A DNA stretch of 64,000 nucleotides from Apodemus sylvaticus. Lineage: Eukaryota > Chordata > Mammalia > Rodentia > Muridae. A program made the position numbers and the translations under genes. Numbering within the stretch: the first letter of the stretch is position 1; every line of letters begins with the position of its first letter. The notes under the pieces were generated by a model. The model worked only from the letters and a program-made list of their open reading frames with translations, ran no database searches and was not told the DNA's origin. Location: the NCBI RefSeq assembly GCF_947179515.1, contig NC_067482.1, positions 76,373,080-76,437,079 on the forward strand, written 5' to 3'. Positions 1 through 11,100 of the stretch are shown one piece after another.

Positions 1-150
1 CAGGAGAATACCAGGACAGGGAATTGGGCGGGGATTGATTGGGGAACAGGGGGAGGGAAGAGGGCTTACTGGACTTTTGGGGAGGGGGGAACCAGGAAAG
101 GGGAAATCATTTGAAATGTAAATAAAGAATATATCTAAAAAAAAAAAGAG
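1..150 (+). mobile_element. LINE-1 3' end
   Basis: G-rich 3' untranslated tail of a rodent L1 ending in GAAATGTAAATAAAG and an A-rich tail near 137-150. Only the last part of the element lies in the window, so it cannot be judged full length; no coding sequence is visible. Confidence 0.8.
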
Positions 151-1074
151 AGGAGTAAAGGCTTGAAGGCACAGCTTATGAAGTTTTGGAGGAAAATTTC
201 TAAAGTGAAGACTCTAGCAGACCATTTGTCTGAAGCATCTGCGGTGGCTGGTCAGCTGAAGCTGAAGAATTACTGTAATTAACAAGAGACCCGAATCACT
301 AAAGTAAAACCTTTGCTTTGCTAGGACAGTGGATGTTGGTCAGCTGGGGCTAAAGAGTCAGCTATAATTAAGAGAACAGCATCTCTGAAGTAAAGTCTTA
401 TGAGAAATGTTTCTTCAGGGTCAGCACAGACAAGCTGAGTTCCAGAAGTAGCAGCCGACCTTGGTAGTGTAAGGCTCACCCAGGTGGTTCTGGTTTTGAA
501 GGTGTGGAATGGTCAGAGAGTACATGAGGCTTAGTGTGGTAGGGCTGGAGTCCTTGAAGGCGGCCCTGGGGAGGCTGTGGTGAAAGTGCAGCTCAGCTGC
601 AGCAAGAGCCCCAAGCAGTTTTGGAGATGCCATGGGATGGCCAGCAAGAACACCAGCAGCAGTAGAGTAGAGCCAGCCAGAGCCTCAAAGACAGGGGCAG
701 AGGGCAAGGCCAGAGACTTACCCAAGCCCTTTGGAGGAGCCCAGGATGAGTGGATCCCACACGTTAGACATTGAATTGCTTACACAGTTAAAATTTGGTT
801 TTTGCTTTGATTTATTCTGACATGCCCTGGTTCTTCCCTTTTGAAGAAAGTAGTTAACTTATCTTTTGGGGAGCCAACAACTGAGAGACATTACATTTTA
901 AAAGTCTTTAGAACTTTAAGAGACTAAGTATTTTTTAAATGTTTGAACTTTTTAAGGTTGTAGGACATTTTAAGTTTGTAAAGTGTTTCATGTTGTGATA
1001 TCTTTATTAATGTGTGGTCTTGGGGATGAACAAAAAAAAAGAAGAAGAAAAATGGCTGCTTATGAGCGATATGT

Positions 1075-1213
1075 GCTGGGCAGTGGTCTGGAAAGCCTTT
1101 AATCCCAGTACTCAGGAGGCAGAGGCAGGTGAAGATCTGAGTTTGAGGCCAGCCTGGTCTACAAAGCAAACTCCAGAATATCCAGGACTACATAAAGAAA
1201 CCCTGCCTCAACC
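1075..1213 (+). repeat. B1 SINE
   Basis: Runs from a GCTGGGCAGTGG head through the TTTAATCCCAG box to GAAACCCTGCCTC. It is diverged, and the tail is C-rich rather than A-rich. Confidence 0.85.
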
Positions 1214-1319
1214 CCCCTCTTACCTCCCCCCATAAAAGAAAAGCAGATTGAGCAAGCCACAAGGAACCAGTAACAGCAGTCCTCCACGGCTCTTCGTCAG
1301 ATCCTATGTCCAGATTCCT

Positions 1320-1450
1320 GCCCTGTCTGACTTCCTGCACTAACTTCTCTCAGTGATGGACTGCCGGGAAGTGTACGCTGAAATCCTTTCCTCCCCAAGT
1401 TGCTTTGTTCAGGATGGTTCATCACAGCAATAGTAACTCTAAGTAGGACA
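1320..1450 (+). repeat. Rodent interspersed repeat, 3' part
   Basis: Contains CTTTCCTCCCCAAGTTGC followed by a TTCATCACAGCAATAG block, a familiar rodent-specific repeat end. The exact family name is not certain from reading alone. Related fragments appear at 5205-5550, 42665-42780 and, reversed, 49680-49850. Confidence 0.5.
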
Positions 1451-2001
1451 AAGGCCCTCATGATGAAACCAGGATGGGAAAAAGAGCTAACCTGCAATGT
1501 TTTCAAAGGATCTGTTAAAACTTTTCTTAAATCAGAGAAATTAAATCTTTAATCTCAAACATTGCAAGACAAAACTCAACTGTTGTCCAATAGTGTAAAA
1601 TAGCTTTAAGTGTCAATTAAGACTCAGAAAAGTGGGAGGAAGATGTCTACATTTCCTTGAGCTCTAGTGCGCTCTGTCTGCAATACAGTGATTTGAAACA
1701 CTATGAGATATATTAAAGGTAGCTCTGCTCCAGAAGACGGGGCAGGTATAGGCCCAAGGGCTTTTTCAGTCATCTTGTGCTCCTCACATTTATATTATAA
1801 ATCCTGAGACTAGAAGCTCTGAATTCAGCAGCCCACTGCCCACAGCACCTTATGTTAACATGTTAAAAACACTCATTACTTTCGCTCACAAATTCAGCCT
1901 TAAAAAATAAATTTAACATTTAATAAGCACTTGCCAATGCCAGAAACTATGCATGGTACTGCTTCAGCAGCAGCCACAACCCTAATGTCAAAAAGCCCCT
2001 T

Positions 2002-2157
2002 GCTGGGTGGTGGTGGCACACACCTGTAATCCCAGCACTCTGAGAGGCAGAGGCAGGTGAATTTCTGAGTTTGAGGCCAGCCTGGTCTACAGAGTGAGTT
2101 CCAGGACAGCCAGGGCTACACAGAGAAACCCTGTCTCAAAAAAAAAAAAAAAAAAAA
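2002..2157 (+). repeat. B1 SINE with A tail
   Basis: Near-complete B1 with a GGTGGTGGCACACACC head, the body ending ACCCTGTCTC and about 20 A residues. The well-kept body suggests a fairly young copy. Confidence 0.92.
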
Positions 2158-2693
2158 GCCCCACCACACAGACTAGACCCACTGTCCAGCATAGATAGCA
2201 TTGGTCTGACCTTCACAGTATGCCCAAGGCGGACAAAGTTGCCGCTGGGTGTAAGTCCACTGCCTGTTTTGGTGTTCACGGACAAGTAACCTCTGAGATC
2301 TCAGGCCTCTGGCTTCCAGAAAGATGGCTACTGTGGAATTTAAATAGGCTTACTCATCTAACTAGATGCCAGGCCTATGGATAGGGCTCAGTATTCCTTG
2401 CCTCCTTTTTTAAGGCATGTTTTTACCACATCTCTGGAAAATTCTCCATCTATTTCCTAAAGAAGTGAGGGAACAAGTTTAGGTGGCAGGCTTTGCTTGT
2501 CTCTCTCCCATCTCCATTTCTCTATGATGCTGGGGATTTAATCAGAGCCTTGCACAGGTTAGTCAAATGTTCTCCCTCTGATACACCCAGCTTCTAGTTT
2601 GTTGTTTTTAATTTCTATTCCTGTTAGCCAAGCTAGGTTCAGTCAGCGAAGAGTTAAGAACCAAGCCCTGGAATTTGTGTTCTTTGACTTCCA

Positions 2694-2745
2694 GTGTGTG
2701 AGTGTGTGGTGTGTGTGTGTGTGTGTGTGTATGTGTGTGCGTGTG
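2694..2745. repeat. TG microsatellite
   Basis: Interrupted (TG)n of about 50 bp in Grk4 intron 1, with GA, GG, TA and GC interruptions. Confidence 0.9.
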
Positions 2746-4001
2746 ACCCATCTGTCTTGCTTTCCACAGCTGGTATTATAAGCATCATGCCCCGGCTTTT
2801 TACATGAATGCTGGTGATTGAACCCATGTTCTTGTGGGTTTTAAAAATATCTAAATATTTAATTTAGTATTTAATATCTACAGCATTATAATAAAACCTG
2901 ATGTAATATTCCATATTCTCAGACACTGTAACCAGATGTGAAGGTAGAAAGGGAAGAAAAACGTAAAATTGATCAAATTTTATTTCCATTAAGAATCCCC
3001 TTCAGGGTCCAACTGGAATTGGGAGTGAGAGACAAGATGAACAGTCAAACGTCCTACTGAAAGAGAAACAAGTGCATTCTTCTGAGTCTTTCCTTAAGAG
3101 AAAATCAAGACCTGGTTCTCTTCCCACTCATTCTTATTTTTTTCTATTCAAAATAGTATTATTTTGAATAATAGTATTAATTCAAAAATATTGGCAGAGT
3201 GATGCCTTTCTTCGTTTGTGTCTTTGATTATAACTCGAGTGTCCACGACTCCATAGTTCGCAGTCTAGGCAGCCTAGACGGCATCGTCCTTAGGAGCCTC
3301 CTGCTTCGAGCCTCCTCTTACTGCCCTTTGCTCACTGGGGTTTCAAGGACCTTGGTTTGGTATCTAATTCCGGACACTACTCACTACAATTTAAGAAATT
3401 CCTTACCATGTTTCTTGTTAGGGTTTCCAGTATTGAAAATGGTTATGTTTTCCAATTAAGAGTCTTTTTCCTGATTTACTTGGGATACAAGTGATTTACT
3501 CGGGACATAAATGGACTTGTAATGGAGCTAACAACAAAGTTTAAAAGGAACAAACAAAAATAAAGGTTAAAAACATTTCTCTGTTACTCATTAGTTTTTC
3601 TTAAAGAATAAACTTCACATTCTGTGAGGTGAACACATTGAAGCTGCTTAATAGCATCTACTTCCCAGGCACCTTAGCCTGGGTAATCAGGAAACCCTAA
3701 CAAGTGTGCAATGCATACCTTTCCATACTTCCAGATTAGCGGCGCTGAGAATGGGATGGAACTCGGTCACCCCTCAGTGCATGTTAGGCTAGCGCTACTG
3801 TTTCAAAACACAAGCAAAGTTAGCCCAGGATCACTTGCTGCCACCCGCTAAGCGGCAGCTCCAACTCAGAATTGGTTCCAGTAGAATGAAAACTCCCTTA
3901 TTAGACAACGTAAAGGTCCCACGGAGATCAGGATTCTCTCAAAGGTTGGCGCTCCTAGGAGGCGCTACCTTCACGGACACGGGGAGCCGGGGCGCACCCA
4001 C

Positions 4002-4053
4002 CTTGACGAGCCTTCAGCAACAAAGTGTTGGCCATGAAGTTCTCGAGTTCCAT
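4002..4053 (-). CDS. Grk4: Grk4 coding exon 1 (G protein-coupled receptor kinase 4)
   Basis: On the minus strand an ATG at 4053-4051 opens MELENFMANTLLLKARQ and runs into a donor CAAG|GTGGGT after one base of codon 18. This matches the GRK4-subfamily N-terminus, where the first exon ends at the same place before a glycine-rich continuation. GRK4 is a serine/threonine kinase that phosphorylates active GPCRs. The conserved N-terminal helix coded here is the part that contacts receptor and lipid in the GRK family. The RGS-homology and kinase domains lie off the left edge. The gene is head to head with Nop14, with 894 bp between start codons. The reading frame stays open upstream but has no in-frame ATG, so this ATG is the expected start. 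Identification rests on 17 residues plus locus context. Confidence 0.88.
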
Positions 4054-4287
4054 AATCCCCTGCCTGCGCCGTCGGTGCCGCGATTTCGGGCGTCGAACTT
4101 TTCGGAAACCAGGCGATGGAGACAGGGAAGGCTGCAGGGGAGGAGATGAGAAAGCCACAGCAGCAGCCTCCGGGCATCCCTTGTCCTTTGCGGGACGCGG
4201 CTTTCGGATGCTGCCTCTCCGCTTCAGCGACCGCTTCTGTCGCTTCTTGCTCCGCCTCCTCGGGCGTCGCCACCACTGCCACCAAGG

Positions 4288-4325
4288 GTGCCGCCGTCGT
4301 CGCTGTCGCCGTCGCCGTCGCCGCG
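4288..4325. repeat. GCC/GTC triplet run
   Basis: Imperfect trinucleotide run of CGCCGT-type units in the CpG island, on the Grk4 5' leader side. It creates Arg-rich open frames on the minus strand that should not be taken as protein. Confidence 0.7.
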
Positions 4326-4693
4326 AAAGTAGGTCAGGGGAAGGTTCGCTACGGGCTCCAGCTCTGTTGCTGTCCCGGCGAGGGGTTTCCGCTATCGGCG
4401 CCGGCGCGCGGCTGCTCGAGCTCCTCCTGGTATCATCTTCCAGGCCCAGGGCGCGTAACTCTCTCCTCAGCGCCGGGTTCTGGGCGGCACTCAACCTTGG
4501 CCGCGCCCTACCCCACTGAAGAGCTTGCTAACTCGAGAGCCGTCTCCGGCGGCGACGGCTACAGCAGCCGCCGCCGCCGCAGCCGCCAGTTAACTCGCAA
4601 GGCAGCTGGGCCCCGGCTAACGGTTTTCCTCCAGAGGGAGCCCGAGAGCTCCCCTCGGGGCTGCGTCTGAGGAGACTGTGCAGCTCTCGGGAC

Positions 4694-4712
4694 ACTACAG
4701 ATCCCATAAGGC
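4694..4712 (+). promoter_or_regulatory. ZNF143-like (SBS) site
   Basis: ACTACAGATCCCATAAGGC resembles the ZNF143/Staf consensus ACTACAAYTCCCAGMRDGC, with several mismatches in the middle and 3' half. It sits in plus orientation 27 bp from a second, better copy in the opposite orientation. Confidence 0.55.
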
Positions 4713-4738
4713 CCAGCGCCAGGAAGTATGGAAGTGTG

Positions 4739-4757
4739 GCCTCCTGGGAGTTGTAGT
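4739..4757 (-). promoter_or_regulatory. ZNF143-like (SBS) site, strong
   Basis: Read on the minus strand this is ACTACAACTCCCAGGAGGC, nearly the full ZNF143 consensus. It lies about 190 bp upstream of the Nop14 ATG, a usual position for this factor. Confidence 0.7.
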
Positions 4758-4811
4758 CTTTAACCCAGTAAACTAAAGCGCCTGTTTAGTGTCATCCAGG
4801 ATTTGTGTACT

Positions 4812-4819
4812 TCTCGCGA
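4812..4819. promoter_or_regulatory. TCTCGCGA element
   Basis: The TCTCGCGA half of the TCTCGCGAGA element, known to bind BANP and reported for other methyl-sensitive factors at CpG-island promoters. A second, oppositely oriented half lies 23 bp downstream. Confidence 0.55.
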
Positions 4820-4842
4820 AGTACAGGAAGCTGACGCACTCA

Positions 4843-4850
4843 TCGCGAGA
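4843..4850. promoter_or_regulatory. TCGCGAGA element
   Basis: The reverse-complement half of the TCTCGCGAGA motif, about 100 bp upstream of the Nop14 ATG. With 4812-4819 it forms an inverted pair centred near 4831. Confidence 0.55.
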
Positions 4851-4947
4851 CGATGCTGGGCGTGGTTTCCATCTGCATTCGACGCACGAGTTTCTGGAGC
4901 TGCTTGGCAGCAGACACTGTCGTCTAAAGTGTAGCCGAGTGAATGTC

Positions 4948-5142
4948 ATGGGGAAAGCGAAGCGGGCTGGGGCGCGGAGGCAGGTCCACAAAGCGCCCGC
5001 AGGGGCGTTCGGAGGCCCGGCGAAGACTAACCCAAACCCATTTGAAGTTAAAGTCAACCGGCAGAAGTTCCAGATCCTTGGCAGGAAGACACGCCACGAT
5101 GTGGGCCTGCCCGGAGTGTCCCGCGCCCGGGCCATCAGGAAG
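4948..5142 (+). CDS. Nop14: Nop14 exon 1
   Basis: Residues 1-65, phase 0 at the donor (AGGAAG|GTAAGC). Carries the basic N-terminus and the conserved FQILGRKTRHDVGLPG stretch. Confidence 0.95.
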
Positions 5143-8100
5143 GTAAGCGGGTAGGCACTACCAGGATCCGCGTACTGTGCCCAATGGCCAGGCAAAGCAA
5201 TCTGGGGAGAAAAAGATTTATTTGGCTTACACTTCTCTATTCCCGTCATTGAGGAAATTAAAAGCAGGAGCTCAAACGAGGCAGGAACCTAGAGGCAGGA
5301 GCTGTTGCAGAAGTCATGGAGGAATGCTGCTTACTGGCTCTCTTCCCATGGCTTGCTCAGCTTGCTTTCTTAAAGAACCTAGGACCGCCATCCACAAAGT
5401 CTGTCTGGGCCCCCCGCGGTCAGTCACTAATTAGGAATCTGCTCTTTAGGCTTGCTTGCGGCCCGATGGAAGTATTTTTTTCCTATTGAAATTCTCTTCT
5501 TTCTGATGACTATATTTTATGTCAAGTTTGCCTTAAACTAGCCAGCAAAAATGTCAGGACTGAGGCATAACACTGCCTCCCTTTTTCTTGATATTGAATA
5601 CTCTTCCTCTGGAAACTCTTTCTCCTTTGGATCTTCCAAGTATACATTCTTCTTGACTCCTCTTGGAGCCTTTAGGACCTAAGACTTATGCAGACTTACT
5701 CACTTCTGAGTTCTGAGCTGCCCTGTACCCACTGCTCTCTGTATGCTTTTACCATGACAGTATTTGACCCATGGATAAGGTTCACAGAGCATGCTCTTTG
5801 GATGTTTGGAAAATGTCCTTCCTCTGAATTTCAAGAGCTTGTCCCTTGGGAAGTCACTGGGATAGTACGTTTGGGGATAACCTCCTAGCTTCTACCCTTG
5901 TTCTTATGGCCCCATCTCATGAGTATACTGGACCTTCCTTTCAAATTAAGTTCAACAAATGGCATTTTGTATGTAACTGCGGATCTTCATTTGGAATTTT
6001 GTTTTGTTTTTCGAGATGGTTTCTCTGTGTAGCCCTGGCTGTCCTGGAACTCACTCTGTAGACCAGGCTGGCCTTGAACTCAGAAATCCCCCTGCCTCTG
6101 CCTCCCAAGTGCTGGGATTACAGGCGTGCGCCACCACCGTCCGGCTACTGGTGATATTTGTAAAGGAAGTTGTTTCAAGAAATACTAAAAAAGAACACTA
6201 GCACATTCCCGGGCTAGTGCTGACAAGGCAATGGTTATCTGCAGAGCTCATGCTGGGCCACAGGGCTCTTGCTAGCCCGCCAATGGACCTGCGAACTCTC
6301 CGGGAGTTAGGCCCATGCTCTGGTGATCTGCCAGCCTGCCCACTTTCCAGCCCCTGCTCAGCCAACTCTCTGGTAGGGGTCCCTCGAGCTTCCACACAAC
6401 GCCTACACATCCCCACCATCTGCCAGCTCACCTCATTTACCTGGTAGAAGCATGACTCTTAATGTTTAGTTAACCTACTAGATTTATGTATATTTAAAAT
6501 CAATTGATAATGATTAAAAGATTTATTCCAATATTTCTAACCAGCCGGGTGGTGGTGGCACACGCCTGTAATCCCAGCACTCTGGGAGGCAGAGGTAGGC
6601 GGATTTCTGAGTTCCAGGACAGCCTGGTCTACAGAGTGAGTTCCAGGACAGCCAGGGCTATACAGAGAAACCCTGTCTCGAAAAAAACCAAATCCAAAAA
6701 AAACCCCCAAAAAACCAATATTTCTAACCTTATAAAAACTTAGGTAATAAGACTTAGCCTTTGCCATTCACAGCTACTAATCCGTACTATATTACAAAGG
6801 ATCCAGTTTACATGAGATCTTTAAATTGAAGGAAATTTCTTTTAAATTGGGTAAAATATCCAACCTACAAGGAGCTAACACTGTCGTGTATGTGGTCCAA
6901 TGTATGCATTATAAAAAATACAAATGACTAATAATTCACCAGTATACACTATAGGCCAAGGATGGCAGAGGGGATATTAGAAAATAGAATAATGTGGCAT
7001 CTAATAGAGCCACATCTGCTATTTCTAGTTAAGCCTTGAGTTTCATGCGGTATACCTTGCCACTTGTACTGGTTATGAGCATTAAATAAGTGGCAAACTG
7101 TGTTCTCAACTTCACAGCCCCTTCTGTGGCCTCTTGAGTGAAGATTATTGCACTTTTGTGTAAGAATCATTGATGTGTGATGTGTTTTCCAGCGAACCCA
7201 GACTTTACTAAAGGAATACAAAGAAAGGAACAAGTCCAACGTGTTCACAGACAGACGCTTTGGGGAGTATAATAGCAACATCAGTCCAGAGGAAAAGATG
7301 ATGAAGAGGTTTGCTCTGGAGCAACAGGTATGGAAAAACCAGCAGGGAAGTCTTTGCTATAAACTTTACACAAGGCGAGCCAAGGAAAAGGGTGTTCCTC
7401 CTTGTTCATGTTCACCTCCAAGCTGGTTGCCTGCCATGGACGGGGGTCATGTCTCAAGTGGTGTGCCTCATCTGGGTAGACAAAGAGAAGGTATTTTCAA
7501 GACATACTAGGAATAGTGGATAAATGCCTTAACGAGAACAGATAGCATGCAGCGCTGGTACTGGGCTGCTTGCCCTTCAGCTTTATCGGGAGGAGAACAA
7601 GGGAGTGGGGAACCATTGCTAGGGGGAGGACTGAGTAGGAGCTTAGTTTAGCATAGTTGACTTATGTAAGAATTTTCTCTACAAGTTCTGCGTATTTTTC
7701 AACCATCTTTCAAATGATCCAGAATAATTTCCAGACTGATTATATTGTACTGTTATATTTCACATACAGTGGAAAATAACTAATTTTCTAGGAAATAAAC
7801 ATAATAATTTTAAGTAACTGACTGTAGCCCTTTTGTCAAGCGATATCATGAGAAAAAGAACATCTACAACCTCAATGAAGATGAAGAGTTGACTCATTAT
7901 GGACAGTCCTTGGCTGACATTGAAAAGCACAATGACATTGTGGATAGTGACAGTGATACCGAAGACCGGGGGGCATTGTCCGGTAAGTTGGGGTGCTGCC
8001 ACAGTAGCATAGCCTCGAGCAGGAGATGGTGTGTTTCTTGTTAGACTTTCTCCTGAAAATGGTATTTTAACCTTTTGATGAACTGCATAGGTCAGGGTTT

Positions 8101-11100
8101 TTGCTTCATTCTTTTTCTGTGTGTCTGTCTTGGAGCTATAGGTTGGTATGTGTGACCAGTGCCTTTAGGGACTGAGACAGCTCTGTTAATACCATTCTCT
8201 AAATTAACTATCACAGGAGCCAACTTTACCTCTAAACACAGAGAAAGATAGAACTGCACAGGAACCCACCTCACTGACTTAGCAAGAGCTCTTCATAGCC
8301 TAGCTTCCTAAACGTTCATAAATTCTGACCTAATAGATGTAGCCATGGCATTCGAGTTGGACTGTTACGTCAGCTTTGTACAAAAACTGATATTTAGCCC
8401 TTGCCTGTGGGTAACATGAAGCAGATTGAATGTTGACCTTACTTAACATTAATATATGACTACATCAAATAGACCAAATTTACAAGGAGATTCAGGAATC
8501 ATCCATTCATTCATTAATAGTTTATGAGACAGGCAACGTTCTTAGTTCTGGGAAAATGTGAGAGAACAAAATACCAAGAGCGTAAATTGACTGGTGATAT
8601 CAGATGGCAGACTCAGATGGTAAACAGCCATACCATTAAATTGTTTTATCTGTGATTGGTGAAAGGGCTATGCATTGGGAACTGTGTCCCAGGAGAAGGT
8701 TGGGAACGCCATTAGGTAGGCATTGCCAGGCTCACTGAAAAGGCATTTGTACAAAGACTTACCACCTTAGGAGCCAGGAGGCTCGCCATGGGAGGAACAG
8801 TGCATGTGGGGGGTCTGGAGTGGGAGCTGCTGGAAGGCTGGGGGCTTGGCAGTGGGAAGCCGTAGCGGACGGTCAACAGCAACACATGGGCAAGGGCAAC
8901 CACTGAGCTGTTTATGTCGAGACATTCCATTGTCTGATGGGATATCCTGACAGGATTTACTAGTAATGTGGATATGAGTCAGGGAGAACAGGGAATGGAA
9001 TGACTGTATAGGTGTTGGCCTAATCCACTGAGAAGATTGGATTGCAATCACTGAAGTGAGGAGAACTTTCATATAGATTTAGAGGAGTCTGTGGAGAGAC
9101 GTCCATGGTCAGCTGGAGAGATAGGAACCAGAGGCCGCCAAATGAGCAAGAACACGCAGCAAAGGTGGCCTGGGTTGGGAGGTGCTCGGTGAGTGAGTGC
9201 AGCATGAGCGTCCCGAAGGCCAGCGGCGGGGCCAGTGGGACGGCTCTGTGGGATTGATGGCCGTGCTCCTCAAGCCTGGTAATGTGAGATCAGACAACTG
9301 CACAGAGTTCTCCTCTGACCTCCACCTGTGTGCTGTAACATGTAATCCCGCTCCCCACCCCAGTCATACACTAATAATTACAATTTTTTAAAAACATCAA
9401 CACAGAAGAGTCTCAGGATGGCACTGTGGGGACAAGAGCAGGAGGGTCCCTGGATCTGGTAGGCGGTTGGCTTGAGTTCAGGTTCAGTGAGAGGGCCTGT
9501 GCAAAGGCAATAGGAGCACAGTGGAACAGGACGCCCGGTGGCTGCGGGTCTCCATTCAGACGCGTAACCAAAACAGAAAGAGCGAGAGAATCTGTTGAGG
9601 ATGCCCTGGGCGTGTTGACTGGAAGCCAGGTAGAGACCTTTCTGCAGAGTGGGGGATGAAGAAAACGAGGCGCTGGTTTGTAAGTTGTGAAACGCTACAG
9701 GGGAGCCAGGGCGGTGCTGGACAGGGCAGAGCCAGCAGAGACTGAAGATGAAGGAGACACTGGAAGCTTTTCTGTGAGACCAAAAGAAGAAAGGGTGGGG
9801 TGAAACTGAGCTTTGTCTTAGCAGGGAGGCAACAGAGACATGATGTAATAAAGTCAGAGAAGCTGATGGGCAGGTGAGGGGGGGATGCTTATGCCATCGC
9901 CTGAGAACCTGAGTTTGATCCCCAAAACCTACATAAAGGCAGAGTAAGAGAACTGGCACTCCACAGTTGTCCCCTGACAGCTACTTGAAGAAACGTCGAC
10001 AGAGTTCTACGGACCCATGGCTGCAGAGCTGGAGCCTGGGCTTCACGAAACCTTCTGTTCTGTTTCCAGCTGAACTGACTGCCTCCCACTTTGGTGGTGG
10101 GGTCCACAAGAATACCTCTCAGAAGGACAGTGAGGATGGAGACAAGCCAAAGACGCGGAAAGAGCTGATTGAAGAGCTCATTGCAAGATCAAAGCAAGAG
10201 AAGGTGGGCCGCTTCCCATTCTTAATGCGGACAGCACCAAAACGGGGCAGACTCCCTTCCCTGACATTCCTGTCTGCACTTGATATAGAACTATTCATTT
10301 TGAAAAGGATAGTCTAGTTCTCCATTAAGCTTACACCTCTAATGTTTTGTTGGCTTTAATATTTAAACAATATGGCTAATTAAACTTGAAGTGTACTGCT
10401 CAGAGTTTAGATATGTAGTAGCAGGAAGTTATTTCTGTTTGACTTATTCTTGCTTCTGGTCCTTTATTTCATGTCGACGAGTTTGTATGAGGTGGGTCAT
10501 TGTGTGTGTTCTTAGCCTTGATTCCAGGCCACCGTGAAAGTTTAATAATGGTGTGTGGTTTGTATTTGCTGGATTTTTTCCCCAGAGGGAAAGACAGGCT
10601 CAGAGAGAAGATGCCCTTGAGCTCACGGAGAAGCTAGACAAAGACTGGAAAGAAATCCAGATTCTCCTGTCACGCAAACCTAAGAAGTCAGAAAACAAAG
10701 AGAAAAAGGAAAAACCCCAGGTGGGTAACCCTCCCTTCACAAGAAGCTGCAGTGAGCTCTCTTGACTTTGACATTTTAACATATTTGGTTCTCAACTGTT
10801 CGAGCAGGTTTTAGTATGTGTGCAGACTTGGGTCCACTGAGCCATTTTGCTGGCCTTACAAATGCTCCTCTTGTTTTGTTTTGATTGGATTTTAGACAGA
10901 GTCTCCCCATGTAGCCTTGGCTGGCCTAGAACTCTGTAGACCAGACCTGCCTCAATTTCACAGAAGTCTGCCTATTTCTTCCTCCTGCTGGGATAAAGGA
11001 CTGTGGTGCTGTGCCCAACTTTCAGTTAGTTTATCTCATGTTTGTTACAGGGTAGAAGTGACCAAAAGTTACCTTTTTCTCTACCTTAAGTGTACTACAG

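Larger units (their letters stand above)
1..4001 (-). other. Grk4: Grk4 intron 1 (partial)
   Basis: Sequence downstream of the Grk4 exon 1 donor. It holds an L1 tail (1-150), two plus-strand B1 copies (1075-1213, 2002-2157), the end of a rodent interspersed repeat (about 1320-1450), a TG tract (2694-2745) and an AT-rich stretch near 3130-3200. I saw no further Grk4 exon. The stretch 151-1070 looks like old repeat-derived sequence that I could not assign to a family. Confidence 0.7.
4054..4947. promoter_or_regulatory. Bidirectional Grk4/Nop14 promoter
   Basis: The interval between two divergent start codons (Grk4 to the left, Nop14 to the right). It has no TATA box that I can place, but carries two ZNF143-like sites, an ETS-like CAGGAAGT near 4719-4726, and two TCGCGA-core elements, all within 170 bp on the Nop14 side. 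This mix is typical of housekeeping bidirectional promoters. Transcription start sites cannot be fixed from sequence alone. Confidence 0.75.
3960..5150. promoter_or_regulatory. CpG-island-like region over the Grk4/Nop14 promoter
   Basis: GC-rich and CpG-dense block spanning both first coding exons, with GCC/GTC triplet runs near 4288-4325 and 4555-4588. It is the only such block in the left 25 kb. Boundaries are by eye. Confidence 0.75.
5143..7192 (+). other. Nop14: Nop14 intron 1
   Basis: Holds a rodent interspersed repeat (5205-5550), a minus-strand B1 (6000-6145) and a plus-strand B1 (6543-6714). The B1 pair is inverted and about 400 bp apart. Nothing else recognised. Confidence 0.8.

Noticed and set aside
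1..150. Active LINE-1
   Set aside because: Only the 3' tail is in the window; nothing about its coding capacity can be said.
4002..4494. Open minus-strand frame running 147 codons upstream of the Grk4 ATG, suggesting an N-terminal extension
   Set aside because: The frame has no in-frame ATG before MELEN; its apparent start is a TTG. The Arg-rich translation comes from GCC/GTC triplets in a CpG island, where all frames tend to stay open.
4025..4670. Plus-strand open frames of 164 and 184 residues in the promoter
   Set aside because: GC-rich Arg/Ala/Ser translations in a CpG island, antisense to Grk4 exon 1, with no family resemblance.
4789..4947. Upstream in-frame extension of Nop14
   Set aside because: The upstream frame begins at GTG, not ATG, and overlaps the promoter motifs. 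The ATG at 4948 has a good context and matches the conserved protein start.
9378..9959. 193-residue minus-strand open frame in Nop14 intron 3 as a possible gene
   Set aside because: No recognisable domain, low-complexity Ser/Leu composition, overlaps a B3 SINE, and no splice or promoter support.
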